From contig CALJGH010000046.1 in the NCBI GenBank assembly GCA_938073925.1, positions 1 through 8,080 of the forward strand: DNA of 8,080 bases, read 5' to 3'. How positions within the stretch are numbered: position 1 is the stretch's first letter; each line of letters begins with the position of its first letter. The notes under the pieces were generated by a model. The model ran no database searches. It was not told the DNA's origin and worked only from the letters and a program-made list of their open reading frames with translations. The position numbers and the translations under genes were made by a program. Source of the DNA: an uncultured Nitrospinaceae bacterium. Lineage in GTDB: Bacteria; Nitrospinota; Nitrospinia; Nitrospinales; VA-1. Positions 1 through 6,843 of this stretch are shown here, piece after piece.

Positions 1-1569
1 GATCATTCCCGTATAAACCTCTTGACCGGCCCCCCAAAACAAGGTCCCTCGTTCTTGCAGATTGAATAAAGAGAAACCAGTAGTGGTGCCATTTTCGAGG
101 GAAATTAAAACACCATTGATCCTTTGGGCAATGTCTCCACAATGTGGAATGAATTGGTTAAAATTCCGATTTATAACACCTGTGCCTTTTGTCAGAGTGA
201 GAAATTCGGACCTAAATCCAAAGAGTCCGCGGGTTGGAATAACAAACTCAAGCCGGGTCGCACCTTCGTTCTGAGCCATATCCTGCAAAGTGGCTTTACG
301 TTTTCCCATGGCTTCCATAACATTTCCAAGATATTCTTCTTGAATGTCGAGGATGACAAATTCTTCAGGTTCGTGGAGAACTCCATCCATAACCTTAACC
401 AAAACTTCAGGGCGGGAGATACTAAATTCATATCCCTCGCGGCGCATTGTTTCAATGAGAATGGTAAGATGAAGTTCGCCTCTACCCGAAACTTTGAAGG
501 TGTCTTGCGTATCGGTCTCCTCAACACGAAGTGACACGTTCGAGCGAGTCTCCCGAAATAAACGTTCGCGGATCTGTCGCGATGTTACAAACTCTCCTTC
601 TCGACCGGCAAAAGGAGACGAGTTTGAAGAAAAGTGAATAGCCAGAGTCGGCTCATCGATTTCAATTACGGGCAAGGCATCGGGAAACTCTTTATCTGTA
701 AGCGTTTCGCCAATTTCAACTTCTTTCATGCCGGCAATGCCTACGATGTCTCCGGTAACAGCTTCTTCCGATTCGACCTTCCTTAATCCCTCATAGGTAT
801 AGAGCTTAGCTAATGAAAAAGACTTGGGCTTTCCATCACGATCAATCTGAGTATAATTTGTCTTGGCTTTAACTCTACCACGGTTAATTTTCCCCACGGC
901 TATTCGACCCACATAATCATCATAATCCATGGATGAAACCAACATCTGAAATCCGCCCTCTGGATCTCCTTCGTGGTTAGGTACTTTATCGATGATCAAA
1001 TCGAGAAGAGGGGTGATATCGTTATTTGGTCCTAATGGAGTTTCTCTTGATATACCCTGTTTAGCTGAAGTATATATAATAGAAAAGTCCAATTGTTCAT
1101 CATTGGCATCCAGTTCAACAAACAGATCAAAAACTTCATCGACCACTTTTTCTGTGCGCGCCGCAGGTCGATCTATTTTGTTGACGACCACGATCGGTTT
1201 TAACCCAAGCTCCAAAGATTTTTTCAGTACAAACCGGGTTTGTGGCATCGGACCTTCTACAGCGTCTGCCAGCAGCAATACTCCATTGACCATTTTTAAT
1301 ATACGTTCGACCTCCCCACCGAAATCGGCATGGCCTGGTGTGTCAACGATGTTGATCTTGTGATCCTTGTAAAAAATGGCTGCATTTTTTGAAAATATAG
1401 TGATACCGCGTTCTTTTTCCAGTTCATTGCTGTCCATGATACAAGTTCCAGATAGTTCGCTTTCGCGAAACATACCGCTTTGCCGTAACAGGCAATCCAC
1501 TAAAGTGGTTTTTCCATGGTCTACATGAGCAATGATTCCGATGTTTCTGATGAGTTTTGGGTCTTGCAT
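1..1569 (-). CDS. typA: Translational GTPase TypA/BipA, partial (C-terminus beyond left edge)
   Basis: This is a ribosome-associated GTPase of the EF-G/LepA superfamily, known for roles in stress and cold adaptation and in 50S subunit assembly. Reading the minus strand from ATG at 1569 gives 523 uninterrupted codons to the window edge, with no stop. The family is usually about 600-615 residues, so roughly the last 80-90 are missing. Visible motifs are the P-loop HVDHGKTT (15-22), the switch I region ending in EKERGIT (51-57), DTPGH (76-80), NKID (130-133) and TSAKQG for G5. They are followed by the domain II beta-barrel, the EF-G-like domain with SGRGELHL and ISRPEV, and the TypA-typical GLFGFRSEFLT and NLQERG segments. 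An AAAGGA at 1574-1579 sits 4 nt upstream of the ATG. The gene is divergent from xerD. The family call is firm; only the C-terminus is unseen. Confidence 0.96.
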   Translation of the reverse strand, partial: MQDPKLIRNIGIIAHVDHGKTTLVDCLLRQSGMFRESELSGTCIMDSNELEKERGITIFSKNAAIFYKDHKINIVDTPGHADFGGEVERILKMVNGVLLLADAVEGPMPQTRFVLKKSLELGLKPIVVVNKIDRPAARTEKVVDEVFDLFVELDANDEQLDFSIIYTSAKQGISRETPLGPNNDITPLLDLIIDKVPNHEGDPEGGFQMLVSSMDYDDYVGRIAVGKINRGRVKAKTNYTQIDRDGKPKSFSLAKLYTYEGLRKVESEEAVTGDIVGIAGMKEVEIGETLTDKEFPDALPVIEIDEPTLAIHFSSNSSPFAGREGEFVTSRQIRERLFRETRSNVSLRVEETDTQDTFKVSGRGELHLTILIETMRREGYEFSISRPEVLVKVMDGVLHEPEEFVILDIQEEYLGNVMEAMGKRKATLQDMAQNEGATRLEFVIPTRGLFGFRSEFLTLTKGTGVINRNFNQFIPHCGDIAQRINGVLISLENGTTTGFSLFNLQERGTLFWGAGQEVYTGMI

Positions 1570-1854
1570 TTTTTCCTTTATTATCAATGATTTATGATTA
1601 AATAATTAAAAAATAAATTAAGGTTTCCCGGCCGCTAATTTAAACTGATGTTTTTCTGTTAAGAGGTGTCTACGTATTTCTACGGGTTACCGGAGATTAT
1701 TTGCTGCGTAGCTTCTGGGATGGGATGAACCAATAAGGGAACATAAGTTTTTTTTACAAAAATTTTCGAAATGCTAGAATAGCAGATTGGTTATAAGAAA
1801 CCTAAATAAAAATATTTGTTTCTAACTACTTGATTAATATATCATAGTTCTATT
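1570..1854. other. Divergent intergenic region between typA and xerD
   Basis: This AT-rich spacer of about 285 bp separates typA (leftward) from xerD (rightward), so it should hold both promoters. The rightward promoter is convincing and listed separately. For typA, several AT-rich hexamers exist on the minus strand but none makes a clear -35/-10 pair. A 7-bp inverted repeat, TAAATTA (1614-1620) and TAATTTA (1636-1642), encloses a 15-nt GC-richer core and would lie in the typA leader. Its meaning is unknown. No small gene or RNA gene is supported. Confidence 0.7.
1753..1780 (+). promoter_or_regulatory. Sigma70-type promoter for xerD, extended -10
   Basis: The -35 element TTTACA (1753-1758) and the -10 element TAGAAT (1775-1780) each match the consensus at 5 of 6 positions. 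They are separated by 16 bp, and a TGC immediately before the -10 makes it an extended -10. The expected transcription start is near 1787, giving a leader of about 68 nt ahead of the xerD ATG. This is inferred from sequence only. Confidence 0.6.
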
Positions 1855-2745
1855 ATGAAAGCTCTCATACAGGAATTTTCTGATTATTTACGGATTGAGA
1901 AAAGAAATTCGCCGCATACCGTATCTGCTTATCGCCGTGACCTGAGTCGTTTTTCTGCTGAATTTGCAGGTCAGAAAGTGGACTCTGTGACAACAGCGAA
2001 TATACGTGATTTTCTAATTTCCTTGAGAGAGCAGGGCTTGTCCCCAGCTTCGGTGGCTCGCAGTTTATCTTCTATTAAATCGTTTTTTAAATACCTGTGT
2101 CAGGATAAACAGTTCCAGAATAATCCTGCGGAAATTCTAGAGACCCCAAAACGTTGGCGGAAGTTGCCGGATGTTTTGTCTTCCGAGGATGTTGATAATT
2201 TATTAAAATGCCCAGACTTGGAATCTGTTTTGGGACTGCGAGATAAGGCTATGTTGGAAATTCTTTATGCAAGCGGCTTGCGGGTTTCAGAGTTGATCAA
2301 CCTCCAGGTCAGCCAGTTGGATATGCAAGTTGGCTATCTGCGGACATTAGGTAAAGGGAGTAAAGAGCGTATCGTACCAATAGGTGCCATGGCTAAAAGA
2401 GCGGTGGAAAACTATATATTGAACTCGCGCCCAGCTCTTGTTTCTAGCCGAAAAGACGGAGGAAAATCCGAACAATTATTTGTGACGCGAAGAGGGCGGG
2501 GCATGACTCGGCAGGGTTTTTGGAAACTATTGAAAGGTTATGTAACTCAGGCGAATATTAGAGCCAGTGTTTCTCCGCATACATTGCGGCACGCCTTTGC
2601 CACGCACCTTTTGGAAAGAGGGGCCGACTTGCGTTCGGTTCAGCAGATGCTGGGTCATTCGGATATATCGACCACACAAATCTACACCCATATTCTGGGA
2701 AAAAGAATGCTGGAAATCCATCAGCAATTTCATCCGCGTTCTTGA
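1855..2745 (+). CDS. xerD: Site-specific tyrosine recombinase XerD
   Basis: XerD partners with XerC at the chromosomal dif site to resolve chromosome dimers before cell division, working with FtsK. The protein has 296 residues, the usual Xer length. Residues about 1-90 form the SAM-like core-binding domain and about 105-290 the catalytic domain. The catalytic set is complete: R143 in ASGLRVSEL, K167 in LGKGSKER, H242 and R245 in SPHTLRHAFATH, H268 in LGHSD, and nucleophile Y277 in TTQIYTH. Spacing from H242 to Y277 equals that in E. coli XerD. The LRHAFATHLL, GADLRSVQ and closing HQQFHPR segments favour XerD over XerC. The ATG at 1855 is the only reasonable start, because an in-frame TGA lies 24 nt upstream, yet no good SD precedes it. 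It is followed by a 216-nt spacer with a new promoter, so it is probably transcribed separately from the lipid cluster. Confidence 0.93.
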   Translation: MKALIQEFSDYLRIEKRNSPHTVSAYRRDLSRFSAEFAGQKVDSVTTANIRDFLISLREQGLSPASVARSLSSIKSFFKYLCQDKQFQNNPAEILETPKRWRKLPDVLSSEDVDNLLKCPDLESVLGLRDKAMLEILYASGLRVSELINLQVSQLDMQVGYLRTLGKGSKERIVPIGAMAKRAVENYILNSRPALVSSRKDGGKSEQLFVTRRGRGMTRQGFWKLLKGYVTQANIRASVSPHTLRHAFATHLLERGADLRSVQQMLGHSDISTTQIYTHILGKRMLEIHQQFHPRS

Positions 2746-2861
2746 TCAATTAAAACGAGGCATAGCTGCAAAACTCTATCCTTAATTATGGACTTTGCAA
2801 AGGAAGGGTTTGGGGTCTTTGTTTGTTGAATTTGCCGTTCTCTTTAGATACAATTATTTTC

Positions 2862-2890
2862 TTGACGGGTGTTGTCAATAAAGCTAACAT
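2862..2890 (+). promoter_or_regulatory. Candidate sigma70 promoter for the yceD-rpmF-plsX-fab cluster
   Basis: TTGACG (2862-2867, 5 of 6 to the -35 consensus) is followed after an optimal 17 bp by TAACAT (2885-2890, 4 of 6 to the -10 consensus). Transcription would start near 2897, leaving a leader of about 65 nt before yceD. It is the best candidate for driving the whole downstream cluster. Confidence 0.5.
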
Positions 2891-2941
2891 CCTTTTTTTA
2901 CTATCCTTCCTTCTGATCTTGATTACCAGATTTTTAAAGGG

Positions 2942-2953
2942 TTTGAATTCAAA
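2942..2953. repeat. 12-bp perfect palindrome overlapping the yceD ribosome binding site
   Basis: TTTGAATTCAAA reads identically on both strands. It ends inside the AAAGG that serves as SD for yceD (2951-2955) and lies about 45-56 nt after the predicted transcription start. It could be an operator half-site pair or chance in an AT-rich leader. Confidence 0.4.
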
Positions 2954-2961
2954 GGTCAACG

Positions 2962-3492
2962 ATGATTTTTGAAATTGAGGAAATCCCTGAAGGGGGATTA
3001 AATTTTGATGTCCTTGTGGGCAAGGATCATTTTGAAATTGATCAGTCCGATTGTGCTTTAACCGATGCTGTAAAAGTACGAGGGAAATTAACTAGGATAG
3101 AGCGGGAAGTTTGTTTTTCCGGTGATTTAGAAGCACCTCTTTTGGTAACTTGCACCCGGTGTTTAAAACTGTTTCCCTTGCAAGTAAAGAACATAGTTCG
3201 GATTCACTTTGTTCCACGGGAAAAGAAGTCTTCGCCTGGAAGTGAAGTTGAAATAAAAGAAACGGATATTGAGCAAGAGATTTACGAGGAAAACAGGGTT
3301 GATTTACACGGCCCGATTCGCGATCAGATTTTGCTGGATGTTCCTTTAATACGTTTGTGTCAGGATGATTGTAAAGGTATTTGTCCTGAATGCGGGAACG
3401 ACCGTAATTCTGATCCGTGTGGATGTGAAAACGATGGGCAAATTGATCCACGTTTTGCGGTATTACAAAAATTAAAAGAAAAGATGAAATAG
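2962..3492 (+). CDS. yceD: YceD/DUF177 family protein, 23S rRNA accumulation factor
   Basis: This is a 176-residue protein of the YceD (DUF177) family, whose members sit beside rpmF in most bacteria and are linked to accumulation of 23S rRNA and the large ribosomal subunit. The biochemical mechanism is not settled. The sequence shows the family's cysteine pattern: CTRC at 64-67, then C133, C137, C141 and C144 in a CQDDCKGICPECG segment, plus C153 and C155. This is probably a metal-binding knuckle. The acidic middle (about 95-115) and the closing DPRFAVLQKL match the usual C-terminus. The start ATG has AAAGG 6 nt upstream. The stop is 9 nt before rpmF, so the two are co-transcribed, as in E. 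coli. The symbol yceD follows E. coli usage. Confidence 0.88.
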   Translation: MIFEIEEIPEGGLNFDVLVGKDHFEIDQSDCALTDAVKVRGKLTRIEREVCFSGDLEAPLLVTCTRCLKLFPLQVKNIVRIHFVPREKKSSPGSEVEIKETDIEQEIYEENRVDLHGPIRDQILLDVPLIRLCQDDCKGICPECGNDRNSDPCGCENDGQIDPRFAVLQKLKEKMK

Positions 3493-3501
3493 GGAGAGAA
3501 A

Positions 3502-3684
3502 ATGGCAGTCCCAAAGAAAAAGACATCGAAGTCGAAACAAGGAATGAGAAGATCTCACATGAGCCTTAAGGCCCCCGCCTATATGGAGTGTCCTCAGTGC
3601 CATGAAATGGCCCGACCTCACCATATTTGCGCTCATTGTGGCTATTATAAGGGTAAAGAAATAATGGAAGTAGAAACTGTTTAA
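3502..3684 (+). CDS. rpmF: 50S ribosomal protein bL32
   Basis: This small basic protein of 60 residues is a component of the large ribosomal subunit. It begins with the hallmark MAVPKKKTSKSKQGMRRSH, which is rRNA-binding and unstructured outside the ribosome. A zinc-ribbon follows, with C30-C33 (CPQC) and C43-C46 (CAHC), then HCGYYKGKE, typical of the cysteine-containing form of bL32. A strong SD, GGGAG (3492-3496), lies 5 nt before the ATG and overlaps the last base of the yceD stop codon, so translation of the two genes may be coupled. Length and domain order are normal for the family. Confidence 0.97.
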   Translation: MAVPKKKTSKSKQGMRRSHMSLKAPAYMECPQCHEMARPHHICAHCGYYKGKEIMEVETV

Positions 3685-3751
3685 TTTCTATTTACCTGTA
3701 TTGCTTAACAATCCCCCCTCAAAATTTCCGTCCTGCTGAAAGGAGTCTGGG

Positions 3752-4888
3752 ATGAAAATCGTGGTTGATGCCATGGGAGGCGACCATGCTCCGGAAGCCA
3801 TTGTAGAAGGTGCTGTGCTGGCAGCTCGGGAATATGAAACGCCGATCATCCTTACCGGATTATCTGAAAAAATCCAAACAGAACTCGACAAGCACGATCC
3901 TGATCACGAGCTACCTATTGAAATAGTTCATGCAGATGAAGTTGTAGAAATGCATGATAGCCCGGGTAAAGTTCTTCGATCAAAACGAAAATCTTCAATG
4001 AAGATCGGTTTGGATTTGTTGAAGGAGGGGGAAGGCGCGGCATTTGTGAGCGCAGGCAATACCGGGGCCGTTTTAGCCTACTCAACCATTATTCTCAGAC
4101 CCGTGAAGGGGGTAGACAGACCGGCTATTGCGATTCAGCTACCGACTTTGAAGGGAACCTCCATTCTTTTAGATGCTGGCGCGAATGTTGACTGTAAGTC
4201 CACACAGTTGTTTCAGTTCGGAATTATGGGGCATGTCTTTGCGGAATATGTTTTGGAAAAAGAAGATCCCAGTGTCGGACTTTTAAGTATCGGAGAAGAA
4301 GATGGCAAGGGGAATGAAATTGTCAAAGAGACATTTCAGATGCTGAAGAAAAGCCATATTAACTTTATTGGTAATATAGAAGGCAAAGAAGTGTATCGAG
4401 GTAATGCAGACGTTATTGTCTGTGATGGTTTTACTGGAAACGTAGCACTTAAAATCAGTGAAAGCCTTGCCGAAATGATTGGTACTAACCTGAAGCTGAT
4501 GTTCCAGAGTAATTGGATAAGCAAGCTCGGTTACTTACTTTTGAAACCTCATTTGGTTCAGTTTAAAAGGAAAGTGGATCATTCCGAGACTGGAGGGGCT
4601 CCATTATTAGGTGTGAATGGAGTTGTTATAATTGCTCATGGCAGTTCTTCCCCAAAGGCAATGAAGAATGCCATCCATCGCGCCCATGAATTGAGTGAGA
4701 AAAATATCATTGAACATATAAAACAGGATATCGAGTTGAATCTCTCAGATGTTGAAGGGGGCAAAGGTACCCTGTGGAAACAGATAAAAAATATTGCTTT
4801 TGGTAGTGAAACTCAAGAAAATAAATTAGTGAGTTCTGATGATGACCCACCATCTCTGGTAGACCCGGAACCTAAAGAAACCTCATAA
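3752..4888 (+). CDS. plsX: Phosphate acyltransferase PlsX
   Basis: PlsX converts acyl-ACP and inorganic phosphate to acyl-phosphate, the donor used by PlsY to make lysophosphatidic acid. It acts peripherally at the membrane and ties fatty acid synthesis to phospholipid synthesis. Family signatures in order are VDAMGGDHAP (5-14), SAGNTGA (100-106), LLDAGAN (139-145), GEEDGKGNE (181-189), CDGFTGN (224-230), GGAPLLGVNG (281-290) and AHGSS (295-299). AAAGGAG (3739-3745) lies 6 nt before the ATG, a strong RBS. At 378 residues it is longer than the usual 330-355. The excess is a C-terminal tail (about 331-378) that is hydrophilic and acidic near the end, with SSDDD and PEPKE. The gene follows rpmF after 67 nt and precedes fabH by 12 nt, the standard neighbourhood. 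Confidence 0.96.
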   Translation: MKIVVDAMGGDHAPEAIVEGAVLAAREYETPIILTGLSEKIQTELDKHDPDHELPIEIVHADEVVEMHDSPGKVLRSKRKSSMKIGLDLLKEGEGAAFVSAGNTGAVLAYSTIILRPVKGVDRPAIAIQLPTLKGTSILLDAGANVDCKSTQLFQFGIMGHVFAEYVLEKEDPSVGLLSIGEEDGKGNEIVKETFQMLKKSHINFIGNIEGKEVYRGNADVIVCDGFTGNVALKISESLAEMIGTNLKLMFQSNWISKLGYLLLKPHLVQFKRKVDHSETGGAPLLGVNGVVIIAHGSSSPKAMKNAIHRAHELSEKNIIEHIKQDIELNLSDVEGGKGTLWKQIKNIAFGSETQENKLVSSDDDPPSLVDPEPKETS

Positions 4889-4900
4889 TACTTCCCTGGA

Positions 4901-5896
4901 ATGAATTCTATTTTTAAAGCGGCTGTGGCGGGAACCGGAGCTTATGTGCCGGAAAAAATCCTTACGAATCAGGACTTGGAAAAAGCTCTCGATACTTCGG
5001 ATGATTGGATTACGACTCGTACCGGAATTAAGGAGCGTAGGATTGCCGCAGAAAATGAATCTGCTTCAACTATGGGTGCGATGGCGGCACGACAGGCTCT
5101 TGAGTCAGCTAAGGTAAGTCCTGATAAAGTGGATATGATCATTGTGTGCACTTCGACTCCAGATGTTTTATTTCCCTCCACCGCATGTTTTGTGCAAAAA
5201 GAATTACAGGCATTCAACTCTGCCGCTTACGATATTTCAGCAGTCTGCTCGGGATTTGTCTTTGGATTGTCCATTGCAGAACAATACCTTAAAGCAGGGC
5301 GTTATGAACATATTCTAGTGATCGGCAGTGAGGCAAACTCAAGGATTGTGGATTGGTCGGATCGCTCCACATGTATTTTGTTTGGTGATGGTGCTGGTGC
5401 TGTTTTACTTAAACGGGTAGAGCAGAAAGAGCCTATAGGTATTCTGTCTTCACATATTTATTCAGACGGTGCGCTGTCTGATCTAATAGTAGTGCCAGGA
5501 GCTATTGGCAAGGCAGGAATTAATAAGAAGGACATTGACGATAAAAATTATTTTATAAAAATGTCTGGCAACGCGACTTTCAAGGTAGCGGTGAAAAGAA
5601 TGAGCAATGTGATTCTTGAGGCACTTGAATACAATGATTTGAAAATTGACGATGTTAACCTTCTCATTCCGCATCAAGCGAATCAAAGAATTATCAGTGC
5701 GGTTGCTGAAAAACTGAAGTTTCCTGAAGAGAAAATTATTATGACCATTCAAAAATATGGCAACACCTCTGCCGCATCTATCCCGATTGGTATCGGGGAT
5801 GCCAGAAGCAACGAAAAAATCAAGCCAGGAGATATTTCTGTTCTGGGAGTTGTGGGGGCAGGCTTGACTTGGGGATCGGCGGTGATCAAATGGTGA
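4901..5896 (+). CDS. fabH: 3-oxoacyl-[ACP] synthase III (KAS III)
   Basis: FabH starts each fatty acid chain by condensing a short acyl-CoA, usually acetyl-CoA, with malonyl-ACP, releasing CO2. The 331-residue thiolase-fold protein has the complete catalytic triad: C116 in ISAVCSGF, H258 in LIPHQANQRI and N288 in KYGNTSAAS. The 30-residue spacing from His to Asn is the same as in E. coli FabH. Other signatures are the N-terminal GTGAYVPEKILTN (11-23), DDWITTRTGIKERR (34-47), FGDGAGAVLL (161-170) and the C-terminal GAGLTWGSA. The ATG at 4901 gives the normal N-terminus, but only a GGA directly abutting it could serve as SD. Initiation may rely on coupling to plsX, which stops 12 nt upstream. 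Its last 7 nt overlap the fabD start. Confidence 0.97.
   Translation: MNSIFKAAVAGTGAYVPEKILTNQDLEKALDTSDDWITTRTGIKERRIAAENESASTMGAMAARQALESAKVSPDKVDMIIVCTSTPDVLFPSTACFVQKELQAFNSAAYDISAVCSGFVFGLSIAEQYLKAGRYEHILVIGSEANSRIVDWSDRSTCILFGDGAGAVLLKRVEQKEPIGILSSHIYSDGALSDLIVVPGAIGKAGINKKDIDDKNYFIKMSGNATFKVAVKRMSNVILEALEYNDLKIDDVNLLIPHQANQRIISAVAEKLKFPEEKIIMTIQKYGNTSAASIPIGIGDARSNEKIKPGDISVLGVVGAGLTWGSAVIKW
5878..5887 (+). promoter_or_regulatory. Extended Shine-Dalgarno for fabD embedded in fabH
   Basis: GGCGGTGATC matches 9 of 10 bases of the full anti-SD complement GGAGGTGATC. Its core ends 7 nt before the ATG at 5890. This selects that ATG over a TTG at 5869 in the same frame. The site lies in the last codons of fabH. 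Confidence 0.75.
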
Positions 5897-6825
5897 AAAT
5901 TGCTTTCGTATTTCCCGGACAAGGATCGCAATTCATCGGCATGGGAAAAGATTTTTATGACCACGTCCCAGATGCTAAAGAATTGTTTGATGAGGCTGTT
6001 GATGTGCTTGGCTATGACCTGGTAAATATTTGTTTTAATGGGCCTGATGAGACTCTCAGGTTGACTGAAAATACACAGCCTGCTCTGTTGATTCACAGTA
6101 CAATGGCCTTGAAAATCCTAAGGGAAAATGGTATTAATTCGGTACTTGCTGCGGGCCATAGCTTGGGAGAATTCTCAGCTTTGGTAGCGGCAGGTGCATT
6201 GAAATTTAGAGATGCTGTCCGACTGGTGAGGTTGCGTGGACAATTCATGCAGGAAGCGGTTCCAGTGGGAGTAGGTTCTATGGCGGCTATTATTGGTTTG
6301 CCTGTCGAGTTGATTCAGGAACTATGTGACAAGGTGTCAAGCGAGACTAACCTTGTGCAATCCGCAAACTTAAATAGTCCTGTACAAACGGTGATAGCCG
6401 GGCACAAGCAAGCCGTTGAAATGGTTTCTGAGAATGCTTTATCGGCAGGGGCAAAAAAAGCAGTTATGCTTCCGGTGAGTGCTCCCTTTCATAGTGCCCT
6501 TATGAAACCGGCAGAAATTAGATTGCAAAAAGAATTGGAAGATACTGAGTTTCACGACCTGTCCTTTCCTGTCATCAATAATATTGAAGCAAAACCCATC
6601 ACCAAAGGAAGTGAAGCAAGAGAGTCTCTGGTTAAGCAAGTGTGTTCGCCGGTTCGCTGGTGTGAGACCATGCAAAGTATTGTTGACCATGAAATCGAGG
6701 CGGTTGTGGAGTTGGGCTCGGGAAAAGTTTTGAGTGGGTTGATGAGAAGGTTTGATAAAAGCATAAATTGCTATCAGGTGGGCGATATGGAAACTTTGTC
6801 GCAAACTTTAGCAGCTTTAAAATAA
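5890..6825 (+). CDS. fabD: Malonyl-CoA:ACP transacylase
   Basis: FabD transfers malonyl from CoA to the phosphopantetheine arm of ACP, supplying the extender for FabH and FabF. From the ATG at 5890 the protein is 311 residues, close to E. coli FabD (309). The active residues align with those of E. coli FabD: FPGQGSQ with Q11, nucleophile S91 in GHSLGE, R116 in RLRGQFM, H201 in APFHSALM and Q250 in VKQV. An in-frame TTG at 5869 would add seven residues not typical of the family and lacks its own SD. The ATG at 5890 has a near-perfect SD and is preferred. The start overlaps the end of fabH by 7 nt, indicating translational coupling. Confidence 0.97.
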   Translation: MVKIAFVFPGQGSQFIGMGKDFYDHVPDAKELFDEAVDVLGYDLVNICFNGPDETLRLTENTQPALLIHSTMALKILRENGINSVLAAGHSLGEFSALVAAGALKFRDAVRLVRLRGQFMQEAVPVGVGSMAAIIGLPVELIQELCDKVSSETNLVQSANLNSPVQTVIAGHKQAVEMVSENALSAGAKKAVMLPVSAPFHSALMKPAEIRLQKELEDTEFHDLSFPVINNIEAKPITKGSEARESLVKQVCSPVRWCETMQSIVDHEIEAVVELGSGKVLSGLMRRFDKSINCYQVGDMETLSQTLAALK

Positions 6826-6843
6826 TACAATTTGGATATGAAA

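Larger units (their letters stand above)
2746..2961 (+). other. Spacer between xerD and yceD carrying operon control signals
   Basis: This 216-bp spacer has no credible gene. It contains a promoter candidate (2862-2890), an inverted repeat overlapping the -35 (2862-2878) and a 12-bp palindrome abutting the yceD start (2942-2953). No GC-rich hairpin followed by a T-run is present, so xerD has no obvious intrinsic terminator and some read-through into the cluster is possible. Confidence 0.6.

Noticed and set aside
124..534. Open frames on both strands within 62-534 and 992-1363
   Set aside because: They lie inside typA in other frames; the minus-strand typA reading frame is continuous and carries all the GTPase motifs.
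1570..1854. A dif recombination site near xerD
   Set aside because: No 28-bp sequence with the two XerC/XerD half-sites and central hexamer was recognisable.
1855..2745. xerD as an integrase marking a mobile element
   Set aside because: Housekeeping XerD signatures, no attachment-site repeats, no cargo genes, and conserved core genes on both sides.
2527..2785. Overlapping open frames around the xerD 3' end
   Set aside because: They are shadows of the conserved recombinase catalytic domain, with no RBS or recognisable features.
2793..2821. CTTTGCAAAG palindrome and CAAAG/CTTTG hairpin after xerD
   Set aside because: AT-rich 5-bp stems without a T-run; not a credible terminator or binding site.
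2908..2937. Possible intrinsic terminator TCTG...CAGATTTTT upstream of yceD
   Set aside because: The stem is only four base pairs with an 11-nt loop; too weak, and it lies downstream of the predicted promoter.
5869..5889. TTG 5869 as the fabD start
   Set aside because: Adds seven atypical residues and lacks an SD; ATG 5890 has a near-perfect SD and gives the family N-terminus MVKIAFVFPGQGSQ.
5749..6096. 115-codon minus-strand frame across the fabH-fabD junction
   Set aside because: Antisense to two well-supported genes and without family features.
6832..6843. TTG 6832 or ATG 6838 as the fabG start
   Set aside because: The GGA motif is correctly spaced only for ATG 6844, and the family length fits 246 residues; ATG 6838 remains possible.
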